Positions 17,286 through 25,318 of a DNA stretch of 32,492 nt are shown here, one piece after another (the stretch's first letter is position 1; the number at the start of each line of letters is the position of its first letter). This DNA is from an uncultured Rhizobiaceae group bacterium. GTDB taxonomy: Bacteria; Pseudomonadota; Alphaproteobacteria; Rhizobiales; Rhizobiaceae. The stretch lies in NCBI GenBank assembly GCA_937930845.1, contig CALHBJ010000015.1, positions 1-32,492 on the forward strand, read 5' to 3'. The notes beneath the pieces are model-generated. The model was not told the DNA's origin and ran no database searches. It saw nothing but the letters and a program-made list of their open reading frames with translations. The translations under genes and the position numbers were made by a program.

Positions 17286-18857
17286 ATGGACCGAGAAATG
17301 GGCCTGTCTCAAAAACTGTCAATGCGCCAGGGCCAGTCCCTAGTGATGACACCGCAACTCACACAATCCATTAAACTGCTCGCCATGAGCAATGTGGAAC
17401 TGAATGCGTTTGTGGAAAGCGAGGTCGAGAAAAATCCACTTCTTGAGATTTCCAGTGAAAGCCCGCACGAGCGCGAAACGCATGCGGCGGTGGCGACGAG
17501 TGAATCGGGCGAACCCATATCCCTTTCCCTGGGCGAGGAATTGGACACTAGTGCTGCCCAACTGGCTGAAAACCTGGGTACCAGCGTGGAAAACACGTTT
17601 CCCGATGAGCCGGATTATACGCCCGATCCAAGCGCTGGATTGATGGAAACCGCCCGCAATGATGTGGCAACCGCGCCAAACGGGCTACAAATGTCCAGCG
17701 GCATATCTTCCAGCGATGCGTCAATTGCAGACTATACCGCCCAGGAAGAAACGCTTCACGACCACCTTCTCCACCAATTGGCCTTGTCGGCCGCCAGCGC
17801 ACCGGTGGCGTTGATTGTGCGTGATCTCATCTCGCAACTGGACAATGCGGGATATCTTCAAATCGACATGGAAGAATTATGCGCCAGACTTGGCGCAACA
17901 GATGCGGTGGCCCGCCAGGCGGTTGCTCTTTTGCAAAGCTTCGAACCGGTGGGAATAGGTGCCCGCAACCTGGCCGAATGTTTGCGGCTGCAATTGGCGG
18001 ACCGCGACCGGCTGGACCCGGCAATCGATTGCCTGCTCGACAATCTCAACCTTCTGGCCAAGCGCGATTTTGTCACTTTGAAATCCCGCACAGGTCTCGA
18101 TGTGGAAGACCTGCACGATGCCCTGGTCGAAATTCAGGCCCTGGACCCCAAACCGGGCCATGCCTTTGCCGGGTCAAACTCCCAATATGTGGTGGCCGAT
18201 GTCCTTGTCAGCCAGACCCCGGACCTCGGCTGGCGAATTGAATTGAATTCCGAGACCCTCCCAAAGGTATTGATAAACAATACCTACGTATCCCAGCTTT
18301 CCACCAAACTGACCGGCAGTGATGACAAGACTTTTCTCCACGAATGTACGCAAAGCGCCAATTGGCTGACCAAGAGTCTGGATCAGCGTGCCCAGACGAT
18401 TCTCAAAGTTGCCCGTGAGATCGTCAAACAACAGGATGCCTTTTTGGTGCACGGGGTTCAGAAATTGCGCCCGCTTACCCTCAAGGCGGTTGCCGACGCG
18501 ATAGAGATGCACGAATCCTCCGTCAGCCGGGTCACCAGCAATAAATATATGATGACACCGCGGGGGATATTTGAGCTGAAATATTTCTTCACAACCAGCA
18601 TCGCATCAACCGACAAGGGGGACGGTCATTCCGCAGAAGCAGTGCGCGACCGGATAAAAAGTCTCATCGACGCAGAATCACCGGGCGCGATTCTCAGCGA
18701 TGATGCCATCGTGGAGGCGTTGAAAACCTCAGGCATAGACATCGCCCGGCGCACAATTGCCAAATATCGTGAGGCCATGAACATCCCGTCATCAGTGCAA
18801 CGACGCCGGGAAAAACGCACCGCTCAACATCTTTCATCCAGCCGACAACCCGCCTGA
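17286..18857 (+). CDS. rpoN: RNA polymerase sigma-54 factor
   Basis: RpoN directs RNA polymerase to -24/-12 promoters, which need AAA+ activators. In the 523-residue product, region I is QKLSMRQGQSLVMTPQLTQS and onward (Gln-rich activator-response helix, about residues 8-55). An acidic region II follows, then the core-binding domain (HDHLLHQLAL to VQKLRPLTLKAVADAI), the HTH region (HESSVSRVTSNKYMMTPRG) and the C-terminal RpoN box ARRTIAKYREAMNIPSS. A second ATG four codons downstream (17298) is an alternative start. Its neighbours hpf and ptsN are the classical rpoN-linked genes. Confidence 0.97.
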   Translation: MDREMGLSQKLSMRQGQSLVMTPQLTQSIKLLAMSNVELNAFVESEVEKNPLLEISSESPHERETHAAVATSESGEPISLSLGEELDTSAAQLAENLGTSVENTFPDEPDYTPDPSAGLMETARNDVATAPNGLQMSSGISSSDASIADYTAQEETLHDHLLHQLALSAASAPVALIVRDLISQLDNAGYLQIDMEELCARLGATDAVARQAVALLQSFEPVGIGARNLAECLRLQLADRDRLDPAIDCLLDNLNLLAKRDFVTLKSRTGLDVEDLHDALVEIQALDPKPGHAFAGSNSQYVVADVLVSQTPDLGWRIELNSETLPKVLINNTYVSQLSTKLTGSDDKTFLHECTQSANWLTKSLDQRAQTILKVAREIVKQQDAFLVHGVQKLRPLTLKAVADAIEMHESSVSRVTSNKYMMTPRGIFELKYFFTTSIASTDKGDGHSAEAVRDRIKSLIDAESPGAILSDDAIVEALKTSGIDIARRTIAKYREAMNIPSSVQRRREKRTAQHLSSSRQPA

Positions 18858-18894
18858 AGCTGCGCAACTGCCCACAGGTTGGCCAAAATTCCCG

Positions 18895-18923
18895 TTGACA
18901 TCAAAGGTACAGCGGAATAATCG
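18895..18923 (+). promoter_or_regulatory. Possible promoter for hpf
   Basis: A perfect -35 TTGACA (18895-18900) is followed after 17 bp by TAATCG (18918-18923), a poor -10. It lies in the 246-bp gap between rpoN and hpf and would leave a leader of about 175 nt. This is a candidate only. Confidence 0.35.
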
Positions 18924-19080
18924 ACGCTCTTGCACGAGGCGTGGTCACAAAGAGAGACCAAAAAATTGCCTCCAAAACAAAATGCATTGTCAAGCTTTGT
19001 TCTGCTTGCCGCACCATACTAAACTGGCTCTGCAACCAGCTGCTTCGCCGCTCCAACGGCGAACTGCAAAGGGGCGTAAT

Positions 19081-19107
19081 ATGAACAATATCGGAGAATC
19101 TTTATGA
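19081..19107 (+). CDS. Eight-codon minigene overlapping the hpf start
   Basis: ATG at 19081 opens the frame M-N-N-I-G-E-S-L and stops at TGA 19105-19107, overlapping the hpf ATG as ATGA. It has its own strong ribosome-binding site, AAAGGGG (19068-19074), six bases upstream, while the hpf site GGAG lies inside it. It could couple hpf translation to ribosome availability. The feature is small and could be chance; there is no proof of translation. Confidence 0.4.
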   Translation: MNNIGESL

Positions 19108-19676
19108 CCGTTCGCATTTCGGGAAAGCACATGGACATTGGCGACGCGCTGATGGCAAAAATAGAATCCCGAATTGACGACGCCGTCCAAAAATACTTTG
19201 GCCACGGATACAGCGGTCATGTCACCATGGAAAAGCAGGGATCATTTTTTCTTGCAGATTGCATGATTCATCTCGATTCCGGTGTGAACCTGCAAACCAG
19301 CGCCCGCGAGCCCGATGCCCATGCAAGTTTCGACAAAGCCGCTGAACGTATCGAAAAGCGACTGCGCCGCTATAAGCGTAAACTCAAGGATCACCATTTA
19401 GGCAGCAATAACGGCGCCAGTGATGTCGCCTATTCGGTGATGACAACACCGGATGAAGACGAAGAGGTGGCCGAAGATTTTGCGCCAGCCGTAATCGCGG
19501 AAAGCTCAGTGAGCATTCGCACCCAGACCGTTGCCATGGCCGTGATGCAATTGGAGCTTATGGACGAGCCGGTGAACGTTTTTAAAAATGCAGGCAGTGG
19601 TGAAGTTAACATCGTGTATCGCCGCTCAGACGGCAATGTTGGCTGGATAGATCCGTCAAAAGTTGCTGCGAACTAA
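19104..19676 (+). CDS. hpf: Long-form ribosome hibernation-promoting factor
   Basis: HPF binds the 30S decoding region in stationary phase and, in its long form, pairs ribosomes into inactive 100S dimers. The 190-residue product has an N-terminal S30AE domain (VRISGKHMDIGDALMAKIES, HVTMEKQG, ERIEKRLRRYKRKLKDHH), a variable acidic linker, and the C-terminal dimerisation domain (VMQLELMDEPVNVFKNAGSG, NIVYRRSDGNVGWIDP). The ATG at 19104 has GGAG upstream and overlaps a short minigene. It lies between rpoN and ptsN, the standard arrangement. Confidence 0.96.
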   Translation: MTVRISGKHMDIGDALMAKIESRIDDAVQKYFGHGYSGHVTMEKQGSFFLADCMIHLDSGVNLQTSAREPDAHASFDKAAERIEKRLRRYKRKLKDHHLGSNNGASDVAYSVMTTPDEDEEVAEDFAPAVIAESSVSIRTQTVAMAVMQLELMDEPVNVFKNAGSGEVNIVYRRSDGNVGWIDPSKVAAN

Positions 19677-19733
19677 CCAAATCGTGGCGACAGCGCCGCA
19701 CATGTCAATCCAACCGTTTTTGGGCCCGGCGAT

Positions 19734-20198
19734 ATGGAAATCATAGATATTCTCGACCCCACCATGGTGGTGGCGAATCTCAAAGCCAATTCAAAGAAGC
19801 AAGCTCTTCAAGAACTGGCCGGTTTGGCGGCGCGCGCGACCAATCTGGAAGAACGCGCCCTGTTCGACGTGTTTTCTCACCGCGAAAAACTGGGGTCGAC
19901 CGGGCTCGGCGGTGGCATCGCCATTCCCCATGGCAAGATTGCCGGTATGAGCGGAATTGTTGGCGCATTTGCCAAAATCGCCAAGCCCATTCAGTTTGAC
20001 GCCGTTGATGATCAGCCTGTCGATTTGTTCTTCATGCTATTGGCTGCTGAAGGTTCCGGCGCTGAACATTTAAAAGCCCTGTCGCGGGTCGCCCGCATTT
20101 TCAGAGATCAGGAAACGGTGGCCGCCCTGCGCGCAGCCGATGATGCAGACATGCTCTATCAAATTCTGATCGGTCGCGAAAAGGCGAGCGCCGCTTAG
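19734..20198 (+). CDS. ptsN: Nitrogen-PTS enzyme EIIA-Ntr
   Basis: PtsN is the last phosphoacceptor of the nitrogen phosphotransferase relay (EI-Ntr, NPr, EIIA-Ntr) and controls potassium, nitrogen and carbon functions by binding partner proteins. The 154-residue product shows the EIIA fold, with the phosphorylated histidine in GGGIAIPHGKI (His66) and the segment FDAVDDQPVDLFFMLLAAEG with HLKALSRVARIFRD. It is separated from hpf by 57 bp and is probably cotranscribed with it. The gene ahead is convergent, so the operon ends here. Confidence 0.96.
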   Translation: MEIIDILDPTMVVANLKANSKKQALQELAGLAARATNLEERALFDVFSHREKLGSTGLGGGIAIPHGKIAGMSGIVGAFAKIAKPIQFDAVDDQPVDLFFMLLAAEGSGAEHLKALSRVARIFRDQETVAALRAADDADMLYQILIGREKASAA

Positions 20199-20232
20199 CC
20201 CATCGCCCGTGCTCAGGCATGGGGCAGCGAAT

Positions 20233-20490
20233 CTATTGCACCTGAACGGTCATCAGATCCAATTCGGCTGCATTTTCAATAAGCCAGCTGGCATCGTCCG
20301 CCACAGCGATAGGTTGTCCGTCTGCGCCGAAAAGCGCCCACATTTCCTCATCATCGTCGTAACGCTCGACCTGAGGAAACCTGCGGCCCATATCATTGCC
20401 AGTCATTTTGCGCATATACGCAATGGAGTTTTTGCCAAAGGACTCAAATTCAATTTTTGAGCCAAACAGCTTTACCGGATTTCCTGACAT
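20233..20490 (-). CDS. DUF1150 family protein
   Basis: A small protein of 85 residues matching DUF1150, a family of unknown function found in alphaproteobacteria. Its typical features are seen as SIAYMRKMTGNDMG in the middle and WALFGADGQPIAVADDASWLIENAAELDLMTVQVQ towards the end (ADG.PI.VAD.....I.NA.E..L..V.V). I place the start at the ATG at 20490 because GAGG lies five bases upstream; an in-frame start at 20529 lacks one. It converges on ptsN. In related genomes this family often sits beside small heat-shock proteins; none is present here. Confidence 0.8.
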   Translation of the reverse strand: MSGNPVKLFGSKIEFESFGKNSIAYMRKMTGNDMGRRFPQVERYDDDEEMWALFGADGQPIAVADDASWLIENAAELDLMTVQVQ

Positions 20491-20622
20491 GAAGACCTCG
20501 CTTCCTACAAACGACTGGCATTGTGCCATCGCATACAGGAAACATGGGACTCTAATTGCGCCACATCAAGGGCAATCACAAATAAGGGACAATTGTCCTC
20601 AACAGCTGAATCTGAACCATGC

Positions 20623-21975
20623 CTATTTGAACGAAAGTTTCTTATCGATGCGCTGCGTATCTGCAATCGTTGCATCGAGACCGGCCAGATCCGACTTCAG
20701 CAAAATGACATCAGTGCGGGCACGCAGGCGCGGCGTATACAATTCAGGTTGATAGGAAACCGAGTTCAGAACCGTATTCCTGCGTGCAATAGAAAGAGCG
20801 TGGGCAACCTGTGCCCGCTGTTCCACCAAACTCTCCAGCGCCCGACGATTGGCGCGGCGAATTTCGTTGGCGCGCCAGAACACACCGGTCTGGTTCTCAA
20901 ACAAATTATCCACCCGTGAGCGCACAACTTCATCTTCGAATTGTTCCCGGCGGCGGCTGAGAACACCGGTTCTCACCGACACTTTGACCTTTGCATAAAG
21001 CTCTTCATTAGCGCTTTCCAACAGGGATTCCGACCCGCCATCCATGTTGTAACCACCTGTCAGACTAACCTTATAGGCATCGGTCTTGCGCATTTTACGT
21101 TGCAGATTGGCGATGCGGTTTTCCGCATCCATAAGCTGGCGATCCAGCCCTGCGGCATTGAGAATCTGCACATCATCAACAACTTCACGGCGCGCAGCCT
21201 CGCCGCGCATGCGCGATTCCACCGCGGCCACCCGATCGAGGTTCTGGCGCAAGGCATTGGCGTGTTGCACAGTCAACAAACCGCTGTTCAAACCCTGGGT
21301 GATGCTGCGCCGGATCTTGCGAAACTCACCCCGATTTTTGCGAAGAACATTGGCCTTGGCCAGATATCCTGCACGGGTCAATGCCTGGGGTGACGTGATC
21401 AGCAAGCGGCTCAGCCGTGTTGATGCTTCCGCCCGGATACACTGCGCGCGGGCCAGTTCTTCAGTTAAATTGGCACGGCGCAGATCGAGCACATCATAAT
21501 TGATGCTCGCCCCCACTTCTCCCTGATGGTCGACCTCAGCGGAGATCGTGGGAGAGCGCAGTAAGGATGTCTTGGCACCGGCAGAAGCGACAATACCGCG
21601 GCAATATGCAGACAGTTTTGCATTATGTGGGCTGGGTTTATAAGGCGCTGACGCGCCGGTGGTGTTGCGGTCCACCCCATAGGCAGCCACAGACTTTGGC
21701 AATTCTTTTTTCACATCCGGTTTCACCAATGGCTTGGCAGCAGCAGCTTGTTTGGAAATCGCAGGCAAAGGCTTGGCCACAACTGTCGGTGCTTTTGCAC
21801 TGACCTTGGCTGGCTCATTGTCCGATTCGCTGGTTGTTTCCAAACCAGCAACAAGGCTGCCTTTGGTTCCGTTACACCCGGCCAGTGCCAGAAGCGCAAC
21901 AACGCCACCAACATACAGGCTCTTATGAGCAGCCCGATACGCAATACTAGAAAAACAGGGGTGCCCGGCCGGCAT
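20623..21975 (-). CDS. TolC-like outer-membrane lipoprotein of the exopolysaccharide locus
   Basis: This 450-residue protein has a lipoprotein signal with lipobox LAGC (Cys34), a Pro/Ala/Lys-rich linker to about residue 110, then long helices interrupted by two beta-rich segments (TISAEVDHQGEVGASINYD and YKVSLTGGYN with LYAKVKVSV). Two helix-strand-helix units of this kind are the layout of TolC-type outer-membrane channels. I therefore infer a TolC/OEP-like exit duct, although similarity is weak and its length is near the short end of that family. Its ATG at 21975 overlaps the end of the upstream receiver/membrane-fusion gene by 29 bp and has GAGG eight bases upstream, so it belongs to the same operon. 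The last residues (LDATIADTQRIDKKLSFK) are helical. Confidence 0.7.
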   Translation of the reverse strand: MPAGHPCFSSIAYRAAHKSLYVGGVVALLALAGCNGTKGSLVAGLETTSESDNEPAKVSAKAPTVVAKPLPAISKQAAAAKPLVKPDVKKELPKSVAAYGVDRNTTGASAPYKPSPHNAKLSAYCRGIVASAGAKTSLLRSPTISAEVDHQGEVGASINYDVLDLRRANLTEELARAQCIRAEASTRLSRLLITSPQALTRAGYLAKANVLRKNRGEFRKIRRSITQGLNSGLLTVQHANALRQNLDRVAAVESRMRGEAARREVVDDVQILNAAGLDRQLMDAENRIANLQRKMRKTDAYKVSLTGGYNMDGGSESLLESANEELYAKVKVSVRTGVLSRRREQFEDEVVRSRVDNLFENQTGVFWRANEIRRANRRALESLVEQRAQVAHALSIARRNTVLNSVSYQPELYTPRLRARTDVILLKSDLAGLDATIADTQRIDKKLSFK

Positions 21976-23707
21976 GGACTATTTCCTCGGTTACAGATTT
22001 AGGATCAGTGAATGTTGCTTCTACAAATGTGCCGCGCATGGGTTTGCCAAATAGCGGGTGAACGGCGGTCGTTTCGCCATCAACCGGCGCGCCAACTTCA
22101 CCCACACGCGAGCAGAAGAAGAAGCTCAGCGCACACCCATGCAATGTCGTTCCCGGTGCCAGATTATGGGTGTTCGTGTAAGGCACGAACAGCACCATGA
22201 CCGGCGCCTTGATCGCCCGGGCAACCGGTGTTGCCTCCAGCGATGAGATATTTTTGGAAATAACTTCCAGCGAATTGTTGAACCGCGTCACCCGCTGCCC
22301 CGCCGCTTTTGACGTGCGCTCGGCAGCAGCAATCAGGTTCTTTGATTCAATGACCTCACGCGCCAGGTGGGCCAGATCAGACCCTGCCGATGTGACAACG
22401 CGGATTTCCGGCTGCTTGATTTCGTCCAGCAGTGAACGCAGGAATTCCAGCTTGCGGGTCACATTCTGCAATTCAATCTGCTTAAGAGAAATCTCGTTTT
22501 GAACCGTGGCAATGCGGTGCATGGTTTCAAGAACCGCCAATGTGCCGCTATTAAGCGCTTTGCGGGTGATCAGGCGTTGTGAAAACGCCCCCTTGAGGTT
22601 ACGGGCATAACCGCCCTTACCGTTCAACGTATTGAAATCACCAATGACTTGTTTCAAACGCGAAATATGGCGTCCAATTTCCAGGTGATCGGTCGTCGCC
22701 CGAATGATTTCTTCTTCAACAGTCCGCTTGGTTAAGGTGAGTTGCAGATTGCCATCGCGGCGGTCGCGCTCGGCTTTCGACAATTCAACATTGGCCAGCG
22801 TCAAATCCTGGCGAATCTGGTTGCGCCGCAACCGCATGGAGGAAAGATCGCGTTCGGCTTTCTCCACAAGCAGGTGGCCTCGCGACAACTCAAACGGCAA
22901 TGACCAGCTTGACGATGACATGAAGAATACGATCATCGCGCCATAGGCAAGGAATGTGAGGAACAGCGCGCTCAACACCACAATCGCGAGTTTCTTGTAC
23001 AGGAAGTTTGCCAGTGGCACGAAACGCTGCCACACCTGCTGATCAGCTTCCTGCGCCAAGGCGAGCGACGATTCAAACCCCTTGGTGATCGTGCTCTTGG
23101 CAGCAGCTTCCTGTTTTTCCTCGCCCGCATCAGAGCCAGTGTGAGCTTCAACAGCTTCGCTGACATCATCATCCACCGCTTCCACAGCAGGAGCACCGGC
23201 GGGCTTCTCAACCGTTGGTGTCACCACATTGTCTTGTGGCTCGTCCAGCGGGTTTTTGCGCGGAATGGCGATGAATTCTTCCACGTCGGGGCTTCTGTCC
23301 GGCGCGGAATTGACAATCGTCAAGATAATCTCTTTGGGGTCAACCGGCGCGCGCAAAATCGTGTCGATGCCGACCAGCCCTTCCAGGCTTTCTGCATTTT
23401 CGTCAGAGGCCAGCACAGCAAGATGGCGGCTGCCTTTCAACGCGGCAATCGCCACCACATTGAGCGGCGTCCCATCTTCTTCGCAACGCATATCGACCAT
23501 GATGCAGTCAAACGGGCGAATGGCTGCCTGCGTTTCTATCATGGTCACCGCATCGGCCATGTCAGCTGCATGGTCACAGCGCACAACCTCGTCCTGGCGT
23601 TTGAACACACGCTTCATGCCAGCCAATGACCGGCCAACGAAAAGCACGTGAACGGGCTTTTCTTCGCGGCGGTTTGCCAGAATCTGTTGAAGCTCCAGGG
23701 CGTTCAT
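21947..23707 (-). CDS. Pseudo-receiver / transmembrane / membrane-fusion-like co-polymerase
   Basis: A 586-residue protein with three parts. Residues 18-135 look like a response-regulator receiver domain (VHVLFVGRS, FDCIMVDMR, HLAVLASDE, TILRAPVDPKE). Asp72 occupies the phosphoacceptor place, but the acidic pair after strand 1 is missing and the usual Lys-Pro reads Ala-Pro, so it is probably degenerate. An acidic linker leads to one transmembrane helix (about 238-263). The periplasmic part has a long coiled-coil hairpin (about 275-495) and a C-terminal barrel-like end. This is the topology of Alg44-type co-polymerases, which carry a c-di-GMP-binding PilZ domain at the position where a receiver is found here. 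It overlaps the synthase gene by 4 bp (ATGA) and the lipoprotein gene by 29 bp. The role in export or control of polymerisation is inferred. Confidence 0.75.
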   Translation of the reverse strand: MNALELQQILANRREEKPVHVLFVGRSLAGMKRVFKRQDEVVRCDHAADMADAVTMIETQAAIRPFDCIMVDMRCEEDGTPLNVVAIAALKGSRHLAVLASDENAESLEGLVGIDTILRAPVDPKEIILTIVNSAPDRSPDVEEFIAIPRKNPLDEPQDNVVTPTVEKPAGAPAVEAVDDDVSEAVEAHTGSDAGEEKQEAAAKSTITKGFESSLALAQEADQQVWQRFVPLANFLYKKLAIVVLSALFLTFLAYGAMIVFFMSSSSWSLPFELSRGHLLVEKAERDLSSMRLRRNQIRQDLTLANVELSKAERDRRDGNLQLTLTKRTVEEEIIRATTDHLEIGRHISRLKQVIGDFNTLNGKGGYARNLKGAFSQRLITRKALNSGTLAVLETMHRIATVQNEISLKQIELQNVTRKLEFLRSLLDEIKQPEIRVVTSAGSDLAHLAREVIESKNLIAAAERTSKAAGQRVTRFNNSLEVISKNISSLEATPVARAIKAPVMVLFVPYTNTHNLAPGTTLHGCALSFFFCSRVGEVGAPVDGETTAVHPLFGKPMRGTFVEATFTDPKSVTEEIVHAGRAPLFF

Positions 23708-24984
23708 GCAGCCGCCCCCTGTGTGTCTTCCTTGGCACCCAGCGCAGCCAGATCGATTGGACCGGCGCTGGCAATGCCCGCATTGTCAGACTTTTTGCCG
23801 CCGCGTGTTTCCCATGATGTGGTGCCAAGCGTGAACATGCCAAGCGGGGTCATCGTGAGATAGACAACGGGGAACACAGCCGCCATGACCAGGAACCAAA
23901 GCCCTGATGTCTGGGAAAATTCGGGCAGAGTGTGCTTGTTCAGCTCGTAGCAAATGGCAAAAACCGTCACGAGAACGGCGTGGCCAATCATCGGCATCAC
24001 GAATTGCATTTCCATTGTTTTTGCAAGCAAAAACAATGGGTAAAAGAACAGCAATGTACCCATGGACAGATAGTGGATGAGCACAAATATGTTGAATTTA
24101 TTGAGATGGGGAATGGCCGTGATCAGGTCGATCATGTTCGACCGCCGCCAGCGCAATTGCTGGTTCAGATAGGCCCCCATATTGGTGGGTGCTTTGGTGA
24201 AGCACCGCGCCGTAAAGCACAGCCGGGTCTTGTAGCCACGCTCCACAATCTTGCGTGTCAAAAAGCGGTCTTCGCCATATTTCACTTCATCGCCCAGGAA
24301 TGTGCGGCTCTCCACGTCCTTATCCACGGCCAGCATGGCTTCGCGCTTATAAAGTGTCAGACAGCCCGACAGACACATCACATGGCTGTAGGCGTTTTCA
24401 ACATTTTTAAGGAACTGATAGCCGATCCAGTATTTGACCGCCTGCATCCGCGTCAACCAGGTTTCATCGGCATTGGAGACAAACACGCAACCGCCCACGG
24501 CATCTGCGCCGGTTGAATACATGTGGCGTGCCAATTCACGCACCACGTTGGAATCCACAATCACATCGCTGTCCACAGACATGACAAGATCGGTATCCAC
24601 GTCCTGAACCGCATTCTTGATGCCAAGGCGCTTGCCCATATTATGGGTATTCTGGATCAGCTTCATCCAGGGATAGAGACGGCAGGCCTCTTGCAGATGC
24701 TCATAGGTATCATCGGTGGACACATCGTCCACAAATACGATCTGGAGTTTGTCACGGGGATAATCGAGCGCGGCAAAAGAGGCGGCGGTCTGGAGAACAC
24801 TTTCCCCTTCACAAAACACAGGAACCACAATGGCAACGCTTGGCCATTCTTCGGGATCGCGGTTGAAAGTGGGAACGGTACGATTGTCGGCAACACGCAA
24901 CAGCGAGCCGAACACGTACCTGTTCGTAAACACGATCAGTACGAGCAAGCCAAACAGCCATTCAACTGTTGTGATAGCCAGCAT
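23704..24984 (-). CDS. Processive GT2 polysaccharide synthase (hyaluronan/chitin/Alg8-like)
   Basis: A 426-residue membrane glycosyltransferase that should polymerise a nucleotide sugar and push the chain through the inner membrane. One N-terminal membrane helix (about 5-27) precedes a GT2 domain with VVPVFCEGE, FVDDVSTDD (Asp86/87), DSD at 138-140, LSGCLTLYKREAM, the catalytic YGEDRFLTRKI (Glu238-Asp239) and the QQLRW motif (275-279). At least three C-terminal membrane helices follow (about 299-321, 328-346, 361-383), then TTSWETRGG, like the W-x-T-R end of hyaluronan synthases. There is no PilZ domain. It is the first gene of a three-gene operon, coupled by ATGA to the next. The ribosome-binding site is weak. 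Its acceptor and donor sugars are not known. Confidence 0.9.
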   Translation of the reverse strand: MLAITTVEWLFGLLVLIVFTNRYVFGSLLRVADNRTVPTFNRDPEEWPSVAIVVPVFCEGESVLQTAASFAALDYPRDKLQIVFVDDVSTDDTYEHLQEACRLYPWMKLIQNTHNMGKRLGIKNAVQDVDTDLVMSVDSDVIVDSNVVRELARHMYSTGADAVGGCVFVSNADETWLTRMQAVKYWIGYQFLKNVENAYSHVMCLSGCLTLYKREAMLAVDKDVESRTFLGDEVKYGEDRFLTRKIVERGYKTRLCFTARCFTKAPTNMGAYLNQQLRWRRSNMIDLITAIPHLNKFNIFVLIHYLSMGTLLFFYPLFLLAKTMEMQFVMPMIGHAVLVTVFAICYELNKHTLPEFSQTSGLWFLVMAAVFPVVYLTMTPLGMFTLGTTSWETRGGKKSDNAGIASAGPIDLAALGAKEDTQGAAA

Positions 24985-25132
24985 CTTATAGTGCGCCCCG
25001 CGGAACCCCGCATTATGTTTCAGTTTAAGAGATGATTTGTCCGAAAACCGCCCCTGCTCAACGATCCATAAGAACGTGTCAGCCTAATAAGGTCGTTAAC
25101 GGAAATGGAAATGTGCAGCTTTAATGGTCAAT

Positions 25133-25148
25133 TTAACCGGCTGTTAAC
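25133..25148 (+). promoter_or_regulatory. CtrA-type box TTAA-N7-TTAAC
   Basis: TTAACCGGCTGTTAAC matches the full CtrA-binding consensus TTAA-N7-TTAAC without a mismatch. It is 149 bp from the synthase start. CtrA is the alphaproteobacterial response regulator that controls cell-cycle, motility and surface-structure genes. Binding is inferred from sequence only. Confidence 0.6.
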
Positions 25149-25167
25149 GCTGCTTTTGAATTCGTGC

Positions 25168-25182
25168 CTAACAGCTGGTTAA
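25168..25182 (-). promoter_or_regulatory. Second CtrA-type box, inverted
   Basis: Read on the reverse strand, TTAACCAGCTGTTAG is TTAA-N7-TTAG, one mismatch from the consensus half. It copies 13 of 15 bases of the first box in opposite orientation, with 35 bp between centres. Paired inverted boxes in a divergent promoter suggest joint control of both sides. Confidence 0.5.
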
Positions 25183-25318
25183 GAGTGGCCAATATTGAGT
25201 ATTTCTTCATATTATCAATTCGCTAACCATGTGGCGGGTTAGTGTGCATTGATCACCATTCGTCAAACTCTCGCCCCTATCGTCGCCAGCGCAGGAATAT
25301 GGGAATTAAGGGGCGAAC

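Larger units (their letters stand above)
24985..25318. promoter_or_regulatory. Divergent promoter region of the exopolysaccharide locus
   Basis: This 334-bp AT-rich gap separates the reverse synthase operon from the forward sugar dehydrogenase gene, so it must contain both promoters. It holds several TTAAC elements: TTAAC at 25096-25100, two long boxes at 25133-25148 and 25168-25182 (listed separately), and a looser dyad CTAACC (25223-25228) / GGTTAG (25237-25242). No clear -35/-10 pair stands out on either strand, as expected if an activator is needed. Confidence 0.6.
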
